Part shown: positions 34,389 through 46,200 of the stretch, one piece after another
Layout of the letters: every line of letters begins with the position of its first letter
Numbering within the stretch: position 1 is the first letter of the stretch
NCBI GenBank assembly: GCA_022813625.1
Contig: JAKLMB010000006.1
Span: forward strand, 1-64,000
Direction: 5' to 3'
Length of the DNA stretch: 64,000 bases
From: Aaosphaeria pasadenensis
Lineage: Eukaryota; Ascomycota; Dothideomycetes; Pleosporales
Position numbers and translations under genes: made by a program
Notes under the pieces: model-generated
Database searches by the model: none
What the model was told of the DNA's origin: nothing
Seen by the model: only the letters and a program-made list of their open reading frames with translations

Positions 34389-35871
34389 TGGAATGATTAT
34401 AGATTTGGATCTTGATCTGTGGGGCAAGTAGAGGCTGTGCTTGTGCAATGCATTATCCGGGAATCATTTCGAGGGTTATCTGAGGCATAGCAGAGGAGTT
34501 GGGTGTCAAGTATATAGAGCAGTGTTGTGGCTATAGACTAGACTTGGAACCGTAGAGTTCGTCGACAAGTGGCCATTTATCTAGATTAGTTTCAAATACT
34601 AAAAGTTATGCGGCGCCATCTACTCTCCCCATACGCTGTTAACAGTGAATATGTTGTTATGTCAGGGCAGTCTTCAGGTATTCATTTCGATTGGGTCTCG
34701 GCGCAGACGGAGTGATATATATTGTAGGCATTGATACAAGAGATATGGATCCAACCGGTCACTGTACCGCCATCTCGTTCTCTCTTTTTGGTGCATTCTA
34801 CTGATTGTAGATTTCACTGTCAAGAAATACGTAAATTCTAAGACGACTCTAACCAATATAACCTCAAGCAGAAACGCGATCCAACTTCCCCAACACATGT
34901 AAGTGAGACACCAGCATTCTATACCCTAACGGATTTCTCCAAATATACGCTCGCAACACGAGGGCTATCCGTCTGGAGTTCTGAGATGAATAAGATGGGT
35001 TCTTCCGACAAACAGGGTCGTTTGATCATTCTGGCATTCCATCTGTCCATCCTGATTGGCCGATTACAACATCATGATAGTTTTCCAGAAGTAAGCTCGA
35101 TGGGAGGCTACTGCATCTTCACTTAAAGGTCCGCTCAATTTACGCGTAGTGAGGGCTCGACTTGCAGAATCAAGTGCGGGTTATATGTGTGAACGTCCGG
35201 GCGTTGCGTACAGATTCCATGACGAGCCAACAGGGAATGGTCGAAGGTGGACCGCGCGCGTGTGAATAATAGATCTCAATACTGATGGAGCTATTGAGAG
35301 AGCTCCACGTGCGTAGATCATCTCATGATAGGATCTTGCGCAGGTGTTTGCTTGGGACTGTGTGGATAAGGAGAGAAAAGGCATGCACGATCTTACCGGA
35401 GCAATATATCAAACAGTGCTAAAATTCACATGCTTCCCTAAACGATCATATCGAGACTACATGAAATCATCTCGCCCTCATTGCTCTTGTCCAGCGGCGG
35501 ACGACAGATGTTGAGTCGTAACTGCCAAAAGACATCAGATGAAATCACCATAACTGACGTTGACTTTCACTTCGCCCATGATAAGCATCATCCTTCTCTC
35601 ACTTTCTACAATCATCGCTCATTTCTTCACAGTTCGATTTTCTACTGATTCTGGCTTTCAAATATATGTAAACGCCTTTACCTGCTCGTGCAGGGTCCAT
35701 CCGTCCTGGACTTTTATCTCATTCGTTCCCACAAACAATCAATAACCGGCCCACACTCACCGCAACAACAACAACCACAACACCACCCCCACGGTGTGAC
35801 GCTGTACAGGCTTCGTCTTTACCATTCCTTCCATAATTATTGAATCTTTCCAAAGCCAGCAACAAGCCAAC
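34389..35871. other. Spacer between DUF1295 gene and the unknown 273-aa gene
   Basis: 1.5 kb with no supportable gene; a moderately AT-rich 3' flank, then a leader region rich in CAACAA/CCAC before the next ATG. Confidence 0.5.
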
Positions 35872-36693
35872 ATGCCTAATCAGCCGCACCATCAAACAGT
35901 GGCAACTTCAAGCACGGGCGAAACAGGTGAAGGTAGACAATCCGGAGTATCCAAGAAGCATGAAAAGAAACCGAGATTGAGAAGTCTGAAGTCGCTGGCA
36001 TGCGTCTCACTCACCACGGTGCTTCCTCGCACTCCGTATCGAGACGTCGACGATCGTGGAACTTTGAATCGCGACCTCACCATCAAGCCGGTCTCCGACA
36101 CATATGTCCATGTGCAGGTCAGGATCTTGCAGTACCTCCAGCACTCCGCAGCGGAAGACCTCAGCCAAGCACAGGCCCACAGCTGGACCGAGAAGATCTC
36201 ACCAGTCGGATGTCCTACAGTCGTTGAGGCTGTTAGACTGTGCTACTACATGCGTGAGTTGGGTTTTGACACATACGCGAAGCTGATGGTGGAACTTGAC
36301 GAGCTCCGCTTGTATATCGCGAATAAGTATATACTGTTTAGAGACCCCGAGCGCCCAAACATCGACCGGATCTATTGGCGTCAAAAGTTAAAGACGGGCT
36401 CGATTGCTGCCATCGATACTAGCCCGGAACCGACTATGCGACCAAGGACCAGACGCGGTGCCATAGGGGGTGGCACGCTGGATTTACCCCAGCCTCCTCT
36501 CTTCCAGACACCTTTCCGTCCGACAGACCCCCTCAGAGATACCCCCTTCAGCGATGACCATCCGTTATACACGCCGGATCCATACACCATTCACTTCGGG
36601 TCTAGGGGTGATGGTGCGCCGCCGATTCTCACCAGAGACGATATAGATATACTGGGTATTGGGGGTGGTCAAAGGCATGCTGGTAGGAACTAA
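35872..36693 (+). CDS. Hypothetical protein, 273 aa
   Basis: An intact single-exon ORF starting MPNQPHHQTVATSS after a typical pyrimidine/CAA-rich fungal leader. I do not recognise the family. The N-terminus is basic and Ser-rich (SKKHEKKPRLRSLKS). The middle (about 70-170) looks folded and helical: TYVHVQVRILQYLQHSAAED, CPTVVEAVRLCYYMRELGFD and ELDELRLYIANKYILFRDPE. The C-terminal third is Pro/Thr/Asp-rich and probably disordered. No signal peptide or membrane segment. Codon use looks like real genes nearby. It may be restricted to related fungi. Confidence 0.65.
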   Translation: MPNQPHHQTVATSSTGETGEGRQSGVSKKHEKKPRLRSLKSLACVSLTTVLPRTPYRDVDDRGTLNRDLTIKPVSDTYVHVQVRILQYLQHSAAEDLSQAQAHSWTEKISPVGCPTVVEAVRLCYYMRELGFDTYAKLMVELDELRLYIANKYILFRDPERPNIDRIYWRQKLKTGSIAAIDTSPEPTMRPRTRRGAIGGGTLDLPQPPLFQTPFRPTDPLRDTPFSDDHPLYTPDPYTIHFGSRGDGAPPILTRDDIDILGIGGGQRHAGRN

Positions 36694-37334
36694 CATGAAT
36701 GGTGATACTGTGGGTACAACGGTAATTCTTACTCGAGTACAGATGATTCATTCACTAGCTTGCTAGAAATGGCGAGGGTCAGTGGGTCACGACTCGCTGA
36801 ATTGCTTGAATTGCTTGGTTCTTAAAATGATTCAGTAGTTACGGTGAGTATCGTGGCAGGCTTGCACGCAAGATCGACGAAGACTGAACCATCGTTCCAG
36901 CAGTGTTCTGTTTTGAGCCGGGTTTTCACAAAAGCCTTCATTCGTTTCCCAATGCAACTCTAGATGATCGTTTACTTGGGAAGTCTTTTATGCTCCTCAA
37001 TGTAGGGGGCGATAAACTGGCGTTGTGGGAGGCAGGCAATTATTTCTGTTTGAGGTCATCAACTTTGGATTCATGGTGTGTGGAAAACTGAAAAGTCGAT
37101 AACTCACAATGAAAACATGTAGATAAATACTCATAGATAATGCACACAGTATGCTCTTAGATGCTCTTGTTCGTACCAGCCTACTTGGGCTGGACATGTA
37201 AACTTCGCTGACTGTGATATCACTGCAATCCCTTATCGTGAGATCGAAGCTCGTATCGAATCGGTAGTGGCAAATTGTTTTATGGCGAAACAATTCTATA
37301 TTGATGCATTTTTGCTCTCGTGAACCAGCATGAC
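36694..37334. other. Convergent 3' spacer, unknown gene / TPT1
   Basis: 641 bp between two converging stop codons; no gene seen. Confidence 0.5.
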
Positions 37335-38504
37335 TTAAACCCCAGCGAGCAGATCACCAGAATCATCGTTGACCCTCGCTTTACCACCTCGTCCACCCCT
37401 ACCTCCACCTCTTCCTCCACGTCCTCCTCCTCTACCACCTCTCCTCCCGCCACTCGACTCCTGAATATCCTTCTTCCACGCCTCGACATCAACGACCGTC
37501 CCCTCCGGCACCTTCCCATCCACCATAAGCACGCCACCCCCCCTCGTCCTCCTCTCCACCCTCTTGAAAAACCTCGTCGGCACAAACCCACCCTCATCGC
37601 CCTCTGAAAGAATAACCCCATTCTCACTCACAAAGAACTTAATCCCCTCATCGATCGCCCTCTCAATGTCCACGTACACAAGCACAGTACTAGACTTCCT
37701 CATCCCCGAGATGACCGGCGGCGCTACCTCCTCTCCCTCGTCTGCATCAACAACCACGCTCTTGAACCCCGCAGGCAACCCCGACGCGAAGTGAATGTGA
37801 TTCCTCGTCATCCTGTTCAAGCCGCCAGCGCGCAAGATGGCGTCCCAAGCGCGCTCGTCGGTGCCGTGGACGCAGACAGCGGGGATGTTGTCGAGGTCCC
37901 TGGCGATGGGCTTGAGTAGGCCGTCTGTGTCGACTTTTATGGAGTGGCCCTGGTTGGCGCGGATGAGGTAGTCGGATGGGTGGTCGGATTCTATTTCCGG
38001 GATTGGGGTTGGGGTTGGGGTGGAGGCGTCGTCAAGGGATGATGATGATGACAATGACGCGGGGATGAGGGAGAAGCGCTGCTTGTCGTTTTCGGCGACG
38101 ACTTCTTTTATGTCGGAGAATGTGGCTTTGATTGATTTTAAAGGACGGGTGTTGAGCTGGGATGGCAGGGGGATGTTAGTTGTCTGTTACCTATGCTTTT
38201 CCTACTCCTTTGAAATTATGTGACTGTGTGGTGGGAGGGGGGATAGGCAGCAAACACAGCACAAAGATGAAGCATCTCCCTTCGCGGAAACTGGAGACAT
38301 TAAGGTAATGGGTCAGGGTGCAGCACTTACGACGTCTTGAACAGATACGTAACCCCCCTTTCCCAGCGTCAGTCCCTCCTGCTGCGCAGAATGCCGCAAG
38401 AGACGACTCAACGCCCGCGATATCTGCTGGTTGCGCGGCATGTCCCTACGGCCTCCTCCGCCGCGACCACCACCTCCTCTTCCGCTGCCGCCTCGACCGG
38501 ACAT
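37335..38504 (-). CDS. TPT1: tRNA 2'-phosphotransferase (Tpt1/KptA)
   Basis: Model: exons 38504-38334 and 38156-37335 (330 aa); intron 177 nt, GTAAGT..CCCAG, phase 0. It joins GYVSVQDV to LNTRPLKSIKATF. Family motifs are clear: SRALSRLLRHSAQQEGL, LIRANQGHSIKVD, CVHGTDERAWDAIL, GGLNRMTRNHIHFASG, SSTVLVYVDIERAI, FFVSENGVILSEG and FVPTRFF. The enzyme removes the 2'-phosphate left at the tRNA splice junction, using NAD+ and releasing ADP-ribose 1'',2''-cyclic phosphate. Both ends carry Gly/Arg (RGG-type) tails (about residues 1-20 and 305-320), which flank the catalytic core and may bind RNA. Confidence 0.93.
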
Positions 38505-39476
38505 TCTGGCACGGACTGCTGCTGCTCTGGCTGCTGCTGCTGCCTTGAGGGCTGCTGATGCTCTGCTGAGGGGAATTTTGGTTGGAATCTTGGGGGAGTG
38601 TTGTTGGGTTGGGCGTGGTTTTTCTTTCCTATTAATGACTAGGCTTGGTGGTTTGCTCGGAAAGTGATGGCGGGGATCGGAAAGGAATGAAAGTGTTTTG
38701 TCTTTCTGGGAACGGCGGGGCGGAGCGGAAAATTAAAAGACCTTCTTGGTCTGTTAGTGCAATTATTTCGAGCGGAGAGGAAAAGGTGGTAGAAAATGAG
38801 GGATATTTTGTTGAAGGGGGTGGAAGTCTTTTACACTGCCACACTGGGCGCGCGCGGCGGCGACCACGACGGGGCGGAGGGGCAAAGGAAGGGGGAAGCG
38901 TGAAATTAGAGACAGACAGTGTGGGAATCCATTTGGGCAGGTGTAGCCCTTCGGTTGGTAGATCTGTATAGGGCTGATGGCTGAGCAAACCACGTTTTTA
39001 AAATTATGGGAAAATGCGGTATTTTCCAAGGATGCCACCACGGCCACTCTCCTCACCAGCCATACTTTGTTCGCCGCACGGTTGGGGTAACGGGTTAAGC
39101 GCCAGTGGGCGGGTATGCTTCACAGCCACAAGCTTGTTACAACATCATTCCGAACTGGCTGGGGGGACCGAGAACCGTCAGTGCGAGTACGGCGACGAGA
39201 ATGGAGTACGGACTGGTATTTAAAGAATGTGAATTCACTGTTGTTGAGATTCCATATCGTACTGCCGTCGTCTTTCTGATGTATCGTCCATATGTCACCA
39301 TAAATCACACTTGCAGTAGGAGAATCAGGTTTTGTTATATTCTTTGTTTTGGATTTGGTCATTTCGTATCTCTGAGTATAGCAATGTATGTACATGTACA
39401 GTCCATGCTGGAAGATTGATGTCGCTCATCTGCCATATATGCACGCAGTCTTGAAACTGCCTATCATTTGCCATCC
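38505..39476. other. Spacer upstream of TPT1
   Basis: TPT1 promoter region and flanking DNA. ORFs 38632-38988 and 39105-39419 have no domain or coding bias. Confidence 0.5.
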
Positions 39477-40012
39477 TCAATCCGCCTCAATACTTCGCCT
39501 TACACCGCTTAGGAAAACATAAGAAAAACGCCCACTGAACTGGAGAAATTTTGTGGGATCAAATCGACCCATGCATACGCCAAAAGAAAATGCTCGGTAT
39601 GCTGGTATCTTCCCATCATCATCAAACGTTGCGGAACAGAGATTAGAAAAGTAATGAGACGAAACTCGTAACGGTCGAGAGAAATCATATGCCCAAAAAC
39701 ATAATACAATCTTGAAGAGGTCTTTCTTTTGGGCGGAGAGGTGGAGTTCGATCTCCATGACGTCGGTCTGGATGATAAGAGAAAGACATGAGTTAGAACG
39801 GAATACTGGCCGGCATTAAACACTTTATCGGCGAGGAGAAAGGCCTGTTCTCTCGCTTCGGGTCCAGCCTGGTGTGATACATGAAAGTAGGGGTATCTTT
39901 TGTCTTGGTCGAATCCAATTCCGTAAACTCGTGAAACAATGCTCGCCGCTAATATCAGCGGATTCATAATAGTTAGTACTGTAGAACATGGCGGCGCTCC
40001 TTCGTTGCCCAA
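39477..40012 (-). CDS. Doubtful small gene, about 159 aa, two exons
   Basis: A possible gene 25 nt downstream of the transcription factor stop, same strand. Exon 40012-39824 (or from ATG 39967) reads ..KRYPYFHVSHQAGPEAREQ and ..AFLLADK. An ideal 56-nt intron (39768-39823; donor GTGTTT, branch TTCTAACTC, acceptor ATCCAG) joins it to TDVMEIELHLSAQKKDLFK, whose codons are strongly G/C-ending. After that the frame stays open to 39477 but loses codon bias, so the true 3' end may be another exon or the gene may be decayed. I do not recognise the family. Confidence 0.35.
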
Positions 40013-40036
40013 CCGTCTACTGCAGCGATAGCGCGA

Positions 40037-43000
40037 TCAACGAGGCCAGTTCGGACCTCCTGGAACAAAGCGGGAATTGCCACCTGCATAGCCGGTACCA
40101 CCAGCATTCAAGCCCATGCTCTGATCCATGAAGGTGCTTGCCCATTCTTCCCCGCCAAACAGATCGTCAAAGTTCATGTTGCCTCCTTCCGGAGTGCCAG
40201 TCATCTGAACATTCTGCGGTTGCGGAGGCTGAGGTGGGTGAAACCCGCGCTGCCCCTGAAGCTGAGCGCCATGCATCAGGTACATGGGCATTGGGCCAAA
40301 GAGCTGCACGTCCTCGTTCGGGCGCCTCGGTCCCATGGAAAGACCTGCAAGCGCAGCTGGGCTATAGCCGGCTGGGTGTGACTTCATTACGGGAACATCG
40401 TACGGCAATCCAGCAACACGCGGTGATGCGTCTTGCTTTACCCTGAATTCGTGAGGATGGTTGTTCTCAAATGTGGTCATTGGCTGATTGGGGTATGCGA
40501 ATGGGTCTGCAGAGGGGAACATCATAGCATTGACATCCGATAACGGCACGTTGATGCCGGATGGATCGACGAAGCTGTTGCCCATGGGTGTAGCTGGGAA
40601 AGACTGTCTCTGCTGAGGGGTATGGGTGGGGGCGATGCCAAAGCCTCCAATGCCACTGGTAGTGCTAGATGAAGGCGTGAGACTGGGAGCGGGATCAAAG
40701 AAATCCGAACTTGACTGTGACGGTGAGTGTCCGTAGGTCGGTTCCATGCCGAGATTTGCGAGATGGGCATGCGAGATGGGGAGCGCTGTAGTACGTTTGC
40801 TGCTGGGCATTGTCTCGGGAAACGTGCTGGCACGGCGAATACCGCCCGCAACGAAGTCGTCCTGCTTGAGGAGATTTGGTCGACTCTGTAGTGACTGGGG
40901 CGAACTACCTTGGCGGCGTTTCTTGGAACCGATTGCCTCTCCACCCTGTTTGACCGCTTCGGGAAGTCGCTCAAAAATAGTCTGCAATCATGTCATTAGC
41001 CTGGTTTCAAAAGAGTTTTCAAGCCACGTACATTCAATGTGGCGGTACACCTATCAGCAGCTAGACTGCGTTTAGCAAACTGCGCCAACACTTCTTTCCC
41101 TTCCATCGCCTCCTTGAGCAACTCGTGGCTGGTGGGGCTGCTAGGATTCTCCAAAACGAAGTACAGGATGGAGATGATGGCGAAGAATGTGGTGTACATG
41201 GAGAACCAGTATGCTCCAATGAGCAGCCCCGATCTCTTCATCTCTACTGTGATGTGAATGATGTTTCGCGAAACACTGGTGCAGGCATTTGCGCAAGCAA
41301 AAGCTCGTTGGTCAACTGGCTTCGAAGTAAATGATTGAGAAACGTAATGCAGGAATGGCCGATACAACAACAACTGTGCGTGGCCATAAGCCATTCTCAA
41401 CAACTGTTGGACTCTTGAACACAGTTAGCTTCATGGTTTTGTAGTTCGAAAAGGCGGAAACATACCGAATAATGATTGATGGCGCCTCTCCACCGGGTCG
41501 AAGGGCCATAGGCAACGCCTCGAGCCACCTTTGGAGATCCTGTTCGATCTCCCTGATCTTAGAATAGCTGACGGAGTATGTCACCGAGTTGTTGCCTCCC
41601 GACTGTGTGCCCTTGATGGGATACACGTATCGGCAGATCTTGGCGAGAATCTCCACAATCTTCGTATGAGCGTTTGACGCTGCAACTACCGAAATTTTCC
41701 CCTCTGGCATAGGCCTTATCTCTGTTTCTGTGATGTATTCGTCGTCCACTTCTGCGGGCCATTCCTGATCGATGTCCTCGTCACTGATGAAACTGGGCAG
41801 TCCAAGCATTGCGCCCACGTATATATCCATCTTGCGAATTGTCCAGAATAAACGCTTCCGTATCTCGGCCTCGATTGGGTTGAAATTCACGTTGAACGAA
41901 CGATGAAGACCCATGCGCAGCGCTGAACGCAACGCCACTCCAATGTATGCATAACATGTGGACAACTTTGCGGAGGATTGTAGGAACTGAATCATGAAAA
42001 TGATGGCTTGTAAGGATGTCAAATCACGGCAATCGGCGATATCCAAAAGTTGACGCGAGGCTCGAAAGTACTTGAAACTACCGAAAAGTTAGATTCGATA
42101 GGAGACAATCGTTTGTCTAGCAACTTACCCTTCGTCGATAGAAGCTTCATACCCTACTTCGTCAACATCGGCCCCCCGCTTAGAAAAGAGAGTACCCAAT
42201 GCAAGAACCGCATAGAGAAGTGGGAGAAAGGTGTTCTCCGCATTTCCGTAGTTTTCTGGAGTTGTCTCGTATATGCGATCCATGGATTTGTAGAAGCTGG
42301 GTATATGTACAACCCTCAGCAGAGCGCCAGCATCGATCAAAGCATTGTCGCAGAGTATCCTAGCCTCCTTCTTGGACGGTAAATCTGTTCCAGGAGGTAG
42401 AGCATTACTTGTCGACTCGGCACCAGGGGATTGATGATTAGAGTTGGGAGAGTCAAATACTTGGGACATCGGCCGGTACTTTGCAAACGGTGATGAAGCT
42501 GCGGAAGAGGGTGTAGGCATTACGTCACCAAACTGCTGTTGCAGTCTTCTCATAAAACTAAGTCCGGAAGAGTGGCCATGATAATCCCAATTGCCATCCT
42601 CATCCAGATCTAGTTGACCAGTGGCTTTCACCATGGATTCGAGGTGCGAGTCTCCAATGTCTGTACGGGCCTGGTCCTCGCGGCGAAGCTGCATACGAGG
42701 ATCAAGGGGAATTTGCTGTGGCCGAGGGCCACCCATGGGTAATTGGGGAAGGAGACCATTCTGTAGGTGAGCATCGAGAGCGGGATCGTTCAAGTCAAGA
42801 GTAGGAAAGACAATGGCCAGAAGCGTCTTAGCACGCTTCAATTGCGTCTCCAGGGCTTCAATATACTGAGGCGCAGCATTGCGTCGTCGGTTTGATGGTT
42901 GATCGTAAGTGCATTCTGGCTACGTCAGTATGTGGCGCGCATCAATTAGGATGATTTGGCGGAAAGAGGAGTGCGAGGGAGACGCACCGTAGCTGTAAAC

Positions 43001-43261
43001 AGTACAGTGAGTGCAAGGCTGTTTGCCGTCACATTTGATCTTCTTTCGCCTGCACTCATCGCAAGCCCGAGTCACTCTACGGCGCTTTTGCATAGGAGCA
43101 ATGGTGGGCTTCTGTGGCTGGTCGGCATCATCCTCATTGCTGGGAGAGTTCTGATCGGCGAGCTCTGGAGAATCCTCGAGTTGAGGGCTTCCATACTGAC
43201 TAGGTTGGTTGCCAGAGCCTGTGGTACGGACGTCTACAGTCTCTGAGGCTGGAGAGTCCAT
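40037..43261 (-). CDS. Zn(II)2Cys6 transcription factor with fungal middle homology domain
   Basis: Model: exons 43261-42988, 42915-42129, 42077-41466, 41413-41032 and 40981-40037 (999 aa); introns of 72, 51, 52 and 50 nt all fit frame. The zinc cluster is complete: Cys 67, 70, 77, 83, 86 and 93 (CDECRRKKIKCDG, then PCTHC), spacing C-x2-C-x6-C-x5-C-x2-C-x6-C. Intron 1 falls in the codon just before the last Cys. A basic linker and short coiled coil follow (SNRRRNAAPQYIEALE). The fungal-specific middle domain (PF04082-like) spans about 277-560, including ALRSALRMGLHRSFN and EAEIRKRLFWTIRKMD. The C-terminal 300 residues are Pro/Ser/Gln-rich and probably disordered or activating. Target genes cannot be read from sequence. 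ATG 43321 is in frame but makes an unlikely extension. Confidence 0.92.
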
Positions 43262-46200
43262 GGCGGTGCACAGGTGGGAAACATTGGAGTGGGTAGGGCA
43301 AAGGCTAAGAAGGAAATGCAAGAGATGAACAGCATGCCTGAGTCAGCGACGCGGAGAAGTGAAAACGAACAGCAGGGAGGTGGGAAGGGCGAAGAGTGGA
43401 TAGCAGCGTCAGGTCACAGGATTAGGATTGTGAGTGGAGTCTTAGGAAGTCTTAGCGTTGCTCCATGAGCGGTCGTCTCCCGCTCTTGGGACTGTTTGGT
43501 GTGAACAAGAAATAGTCTACCGCTGCCATATGGGTCTATTGTAATGTTATGCTCGCCTGCGCCGCACGAGAGCGAGGGGGCTAGCGACGAGGTGTCGCTG
43601 GGCACAAGATTCGAAAGAGCGAGCGATGACGCCGCCAGGGTGAGCGTGAGTTTGAATGTGGGAGAAGAGCAAAGCGTCTGTGGCCTGTTCAGGCCGTTTG
43701 GCATCTGCCCTTTGGCCTTTGCTCCGCTTAGCCATTGCGGGTTCGGTCCACTGCATGGTCCCAGGTTCCCAACTCAGAATCAAGAGAAGCCAGCCCAGTG
43801 GCAGCATTGGGGGTTCACGATATGGGACTTTGATTGAGCGCGCTGCAGGCGTCGTCATTCCCAGTGCAACCCTCGCACCATAGATGCATCTGCTCGCAGA
43901 CCACAACAGCATTTGATGCCAGGGCGCGCAGGAAAAGGTAGTTTAGTAGTTGGAGGAACCCACGTATGCCAAGGAGTGAAGAGCTAACAGTCTTCGCTTA
44001 TCTGCATGCTGTGGCGCTTCGTCGCATTGTGTTGGGCTGTGCCCGAGGCGCATGAGGTGGTATGAAGGCCACAATTGGGGCTTGCACATTGTACCAAGGC
44101 CACCAGCAATACCAGTAACCCTGGCCTGGTTTCCCCCCTTCCCATTCCCTTCCCTGAATCCCTCCCCCCAGGCGGCACGGCGGAGAGAGGAGTTCATTCT
44201 TCCCGGCTCGACGCCACACCAACTCATCATTGTCCCGCAGGAGAGGGGAGGGTACAAACGGGCATGGTGGATGGTATGCGCCGCGTGTTGTCCAGCATTC
44301 TGCCCAGAGATGCACCAAGCAAAAAATCAGCCATGGCAGCGGACACACAATGGCGGAGGATCACCTCACGCTCCGCTGCCCTCCGACGACCTTGGAGCCA
44401 GCTGCCAAACCTTCGTCGAAGACACCGAAGGCCGACCAAACTCTTGTCCAACTGCCTGCACTAGTTGCTACTGTGCAATAATGAATGGGGTCGGCCTCGC
44501 TATCGACTTCCTCGCCGGCTGCACGCGCTCTCAGGGGGCCTGCTTGTGGCAGAAGATCGGCACCGGAAACAAGACCCGCCCGTGTATTGGTCGCAACTGA
44601 GGCTCAGGTCTCGTGTGGCAGAGAATGCCAAGATCGTGGGCCGTCACTGGTTTCCTTTCTTCATCCTTTCCTGGACCTTTGCTGTGGTGTGTATCGTCTG
44701 AGCAGGCCGGCCGAGCACTAAACGTTCTCAAGCCACGCATGCAGTCCAATGAAGGCAGTTTATCCGGGGCTAGCGTCTGCCACATTCTGCCACATTCTGC
44801 CACTTCTTCCACGAGAGGGGGCTGGTGTAATACGCTGGACCCTGTAGGGTTGGTCACATTCTTGTCTTCGTCCGGAACGTCACCCTCGATCGAGGAAATG
44901 CCCTACTGTGTGTAGGTAACTAATTACTTCATCCCCTCGGCTCGGACTGCAGGTACTCCGTACGCTCTTTGGATACGCTTTACGAGCGGAATCCAGTGCT
45001 ACTTGCCTTGACGTAAGTCGGTGGGAAGGTCAGACAGACTTGACTCTTCCACCCAGAGATTCATCGAAACGTCGTATCGAGCTATTCATAGGTCTTAATT
45101 TGCTTATGCTCCTTGTCGGGCCACCCGACATCGTGCAATCAAAAGATTTACGACCTAAATATGTGCCCAGTAAATGAGCAAGCGCCCTTTGTTCGTTCTC
45201 AGAAGAAGCTTGTCGGTAAAATGTCCGGAAAGCCCAAAAGTCAAAAGACATCTGTGGGTCCGCTGGCCCGCTAGATATTTCCAATCAATACTCGGATGTC
45301 CCAAGAAGGCAGGAAACAATTCGATGCGAGCTGCGTCCTCTTATTTCACTGTACGAGCATGTCAGCAAGAAGGACTGCACACAGGCTGACCTCTATACCA
45401 TTCGGAATGATAACCTCGGCGAGAGAGAAAGATCCATCTGCCAGTTTGCTCGTCAGTTATACTCCGTACAGTTGTCCAGCGCACACAGCTCGACTTCACG
45501 CTGCATCTTCTGCTGGTCGGACTAAAGTCGGAGCCCAGGGATGTTATTCCTTGAGGGCGGAAATTCTCAACTCTTGGGCTGGGCAAGTTGAGTTCTTGCA
45601 CAGAGTCAGGTTCATGTTGCACGCTTTTGGCTGCACCCTTATTCATCCTTGCTTGCTGGACGCTTCCCCATCGTCTGATCGTTGTTGGTAATCGACCCAG
45701 TAGTATCAACTAACCATGCATGTCTCACCGAGGCAGCTCGGCGTCTCGTTCTGTCTATGCCAAATCTTAACATGTCGTCAAGGGAATCTAAAGTCTCAGC
45801 CTGAGTTTAGTGTTGACAATCGCCAACCGGCCAAGATTCTAGCTTGGCTCCACAGCCTTCCAATGGCTCAACTCGCTTAAGCCACGGTGGCTTTCCAATT
45901 GATGACACTCTGTCCGTCATGATAGCTACACATTATTACGTATTGGGTTCATCACGATCCCCTCCCTCGTGGAGTCGTTGGAAGCAGCCAAAGTGATCCT
46001 CTCTGATAGGCTGGGCCAAGTGATTTGAGGCTTGACCTTGCACTCGCCTCAATCTCCGGACCGATAGAAGTGGCGTCATGCTGATAAACGCTAGGGAAGC
46101 ACACTGCGTCGGTCACCAAAAGGGAAATCCGCGATCATCGTCGCTCGTGGTTTGCGGGTCGCTGGCATGCTAATCGAGCAAGGGTGCCACACTCACCGCC

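Noticed and set aside
33768..34448. 226-codon Leu-rich ORF opposite the DUF1295 gene
   Set aside because: Antisense of a conserved membrane-protein exon; the Leu-rich look comes from complementing Lys/Glu and Gln codons.
43544..43912. ORFs on both strands just upstream of the Zn2Cys6 gene
   Set aside because: They lie in the promoter and leader region and show no domain or splice-consistent extension.
44052..44600. 182-codon ORF in the gene-poor spacer
   Set aside because: No domain, odd Trp/Pro/Cys-rich composition, overlapping ORFs in other frames of similar length.
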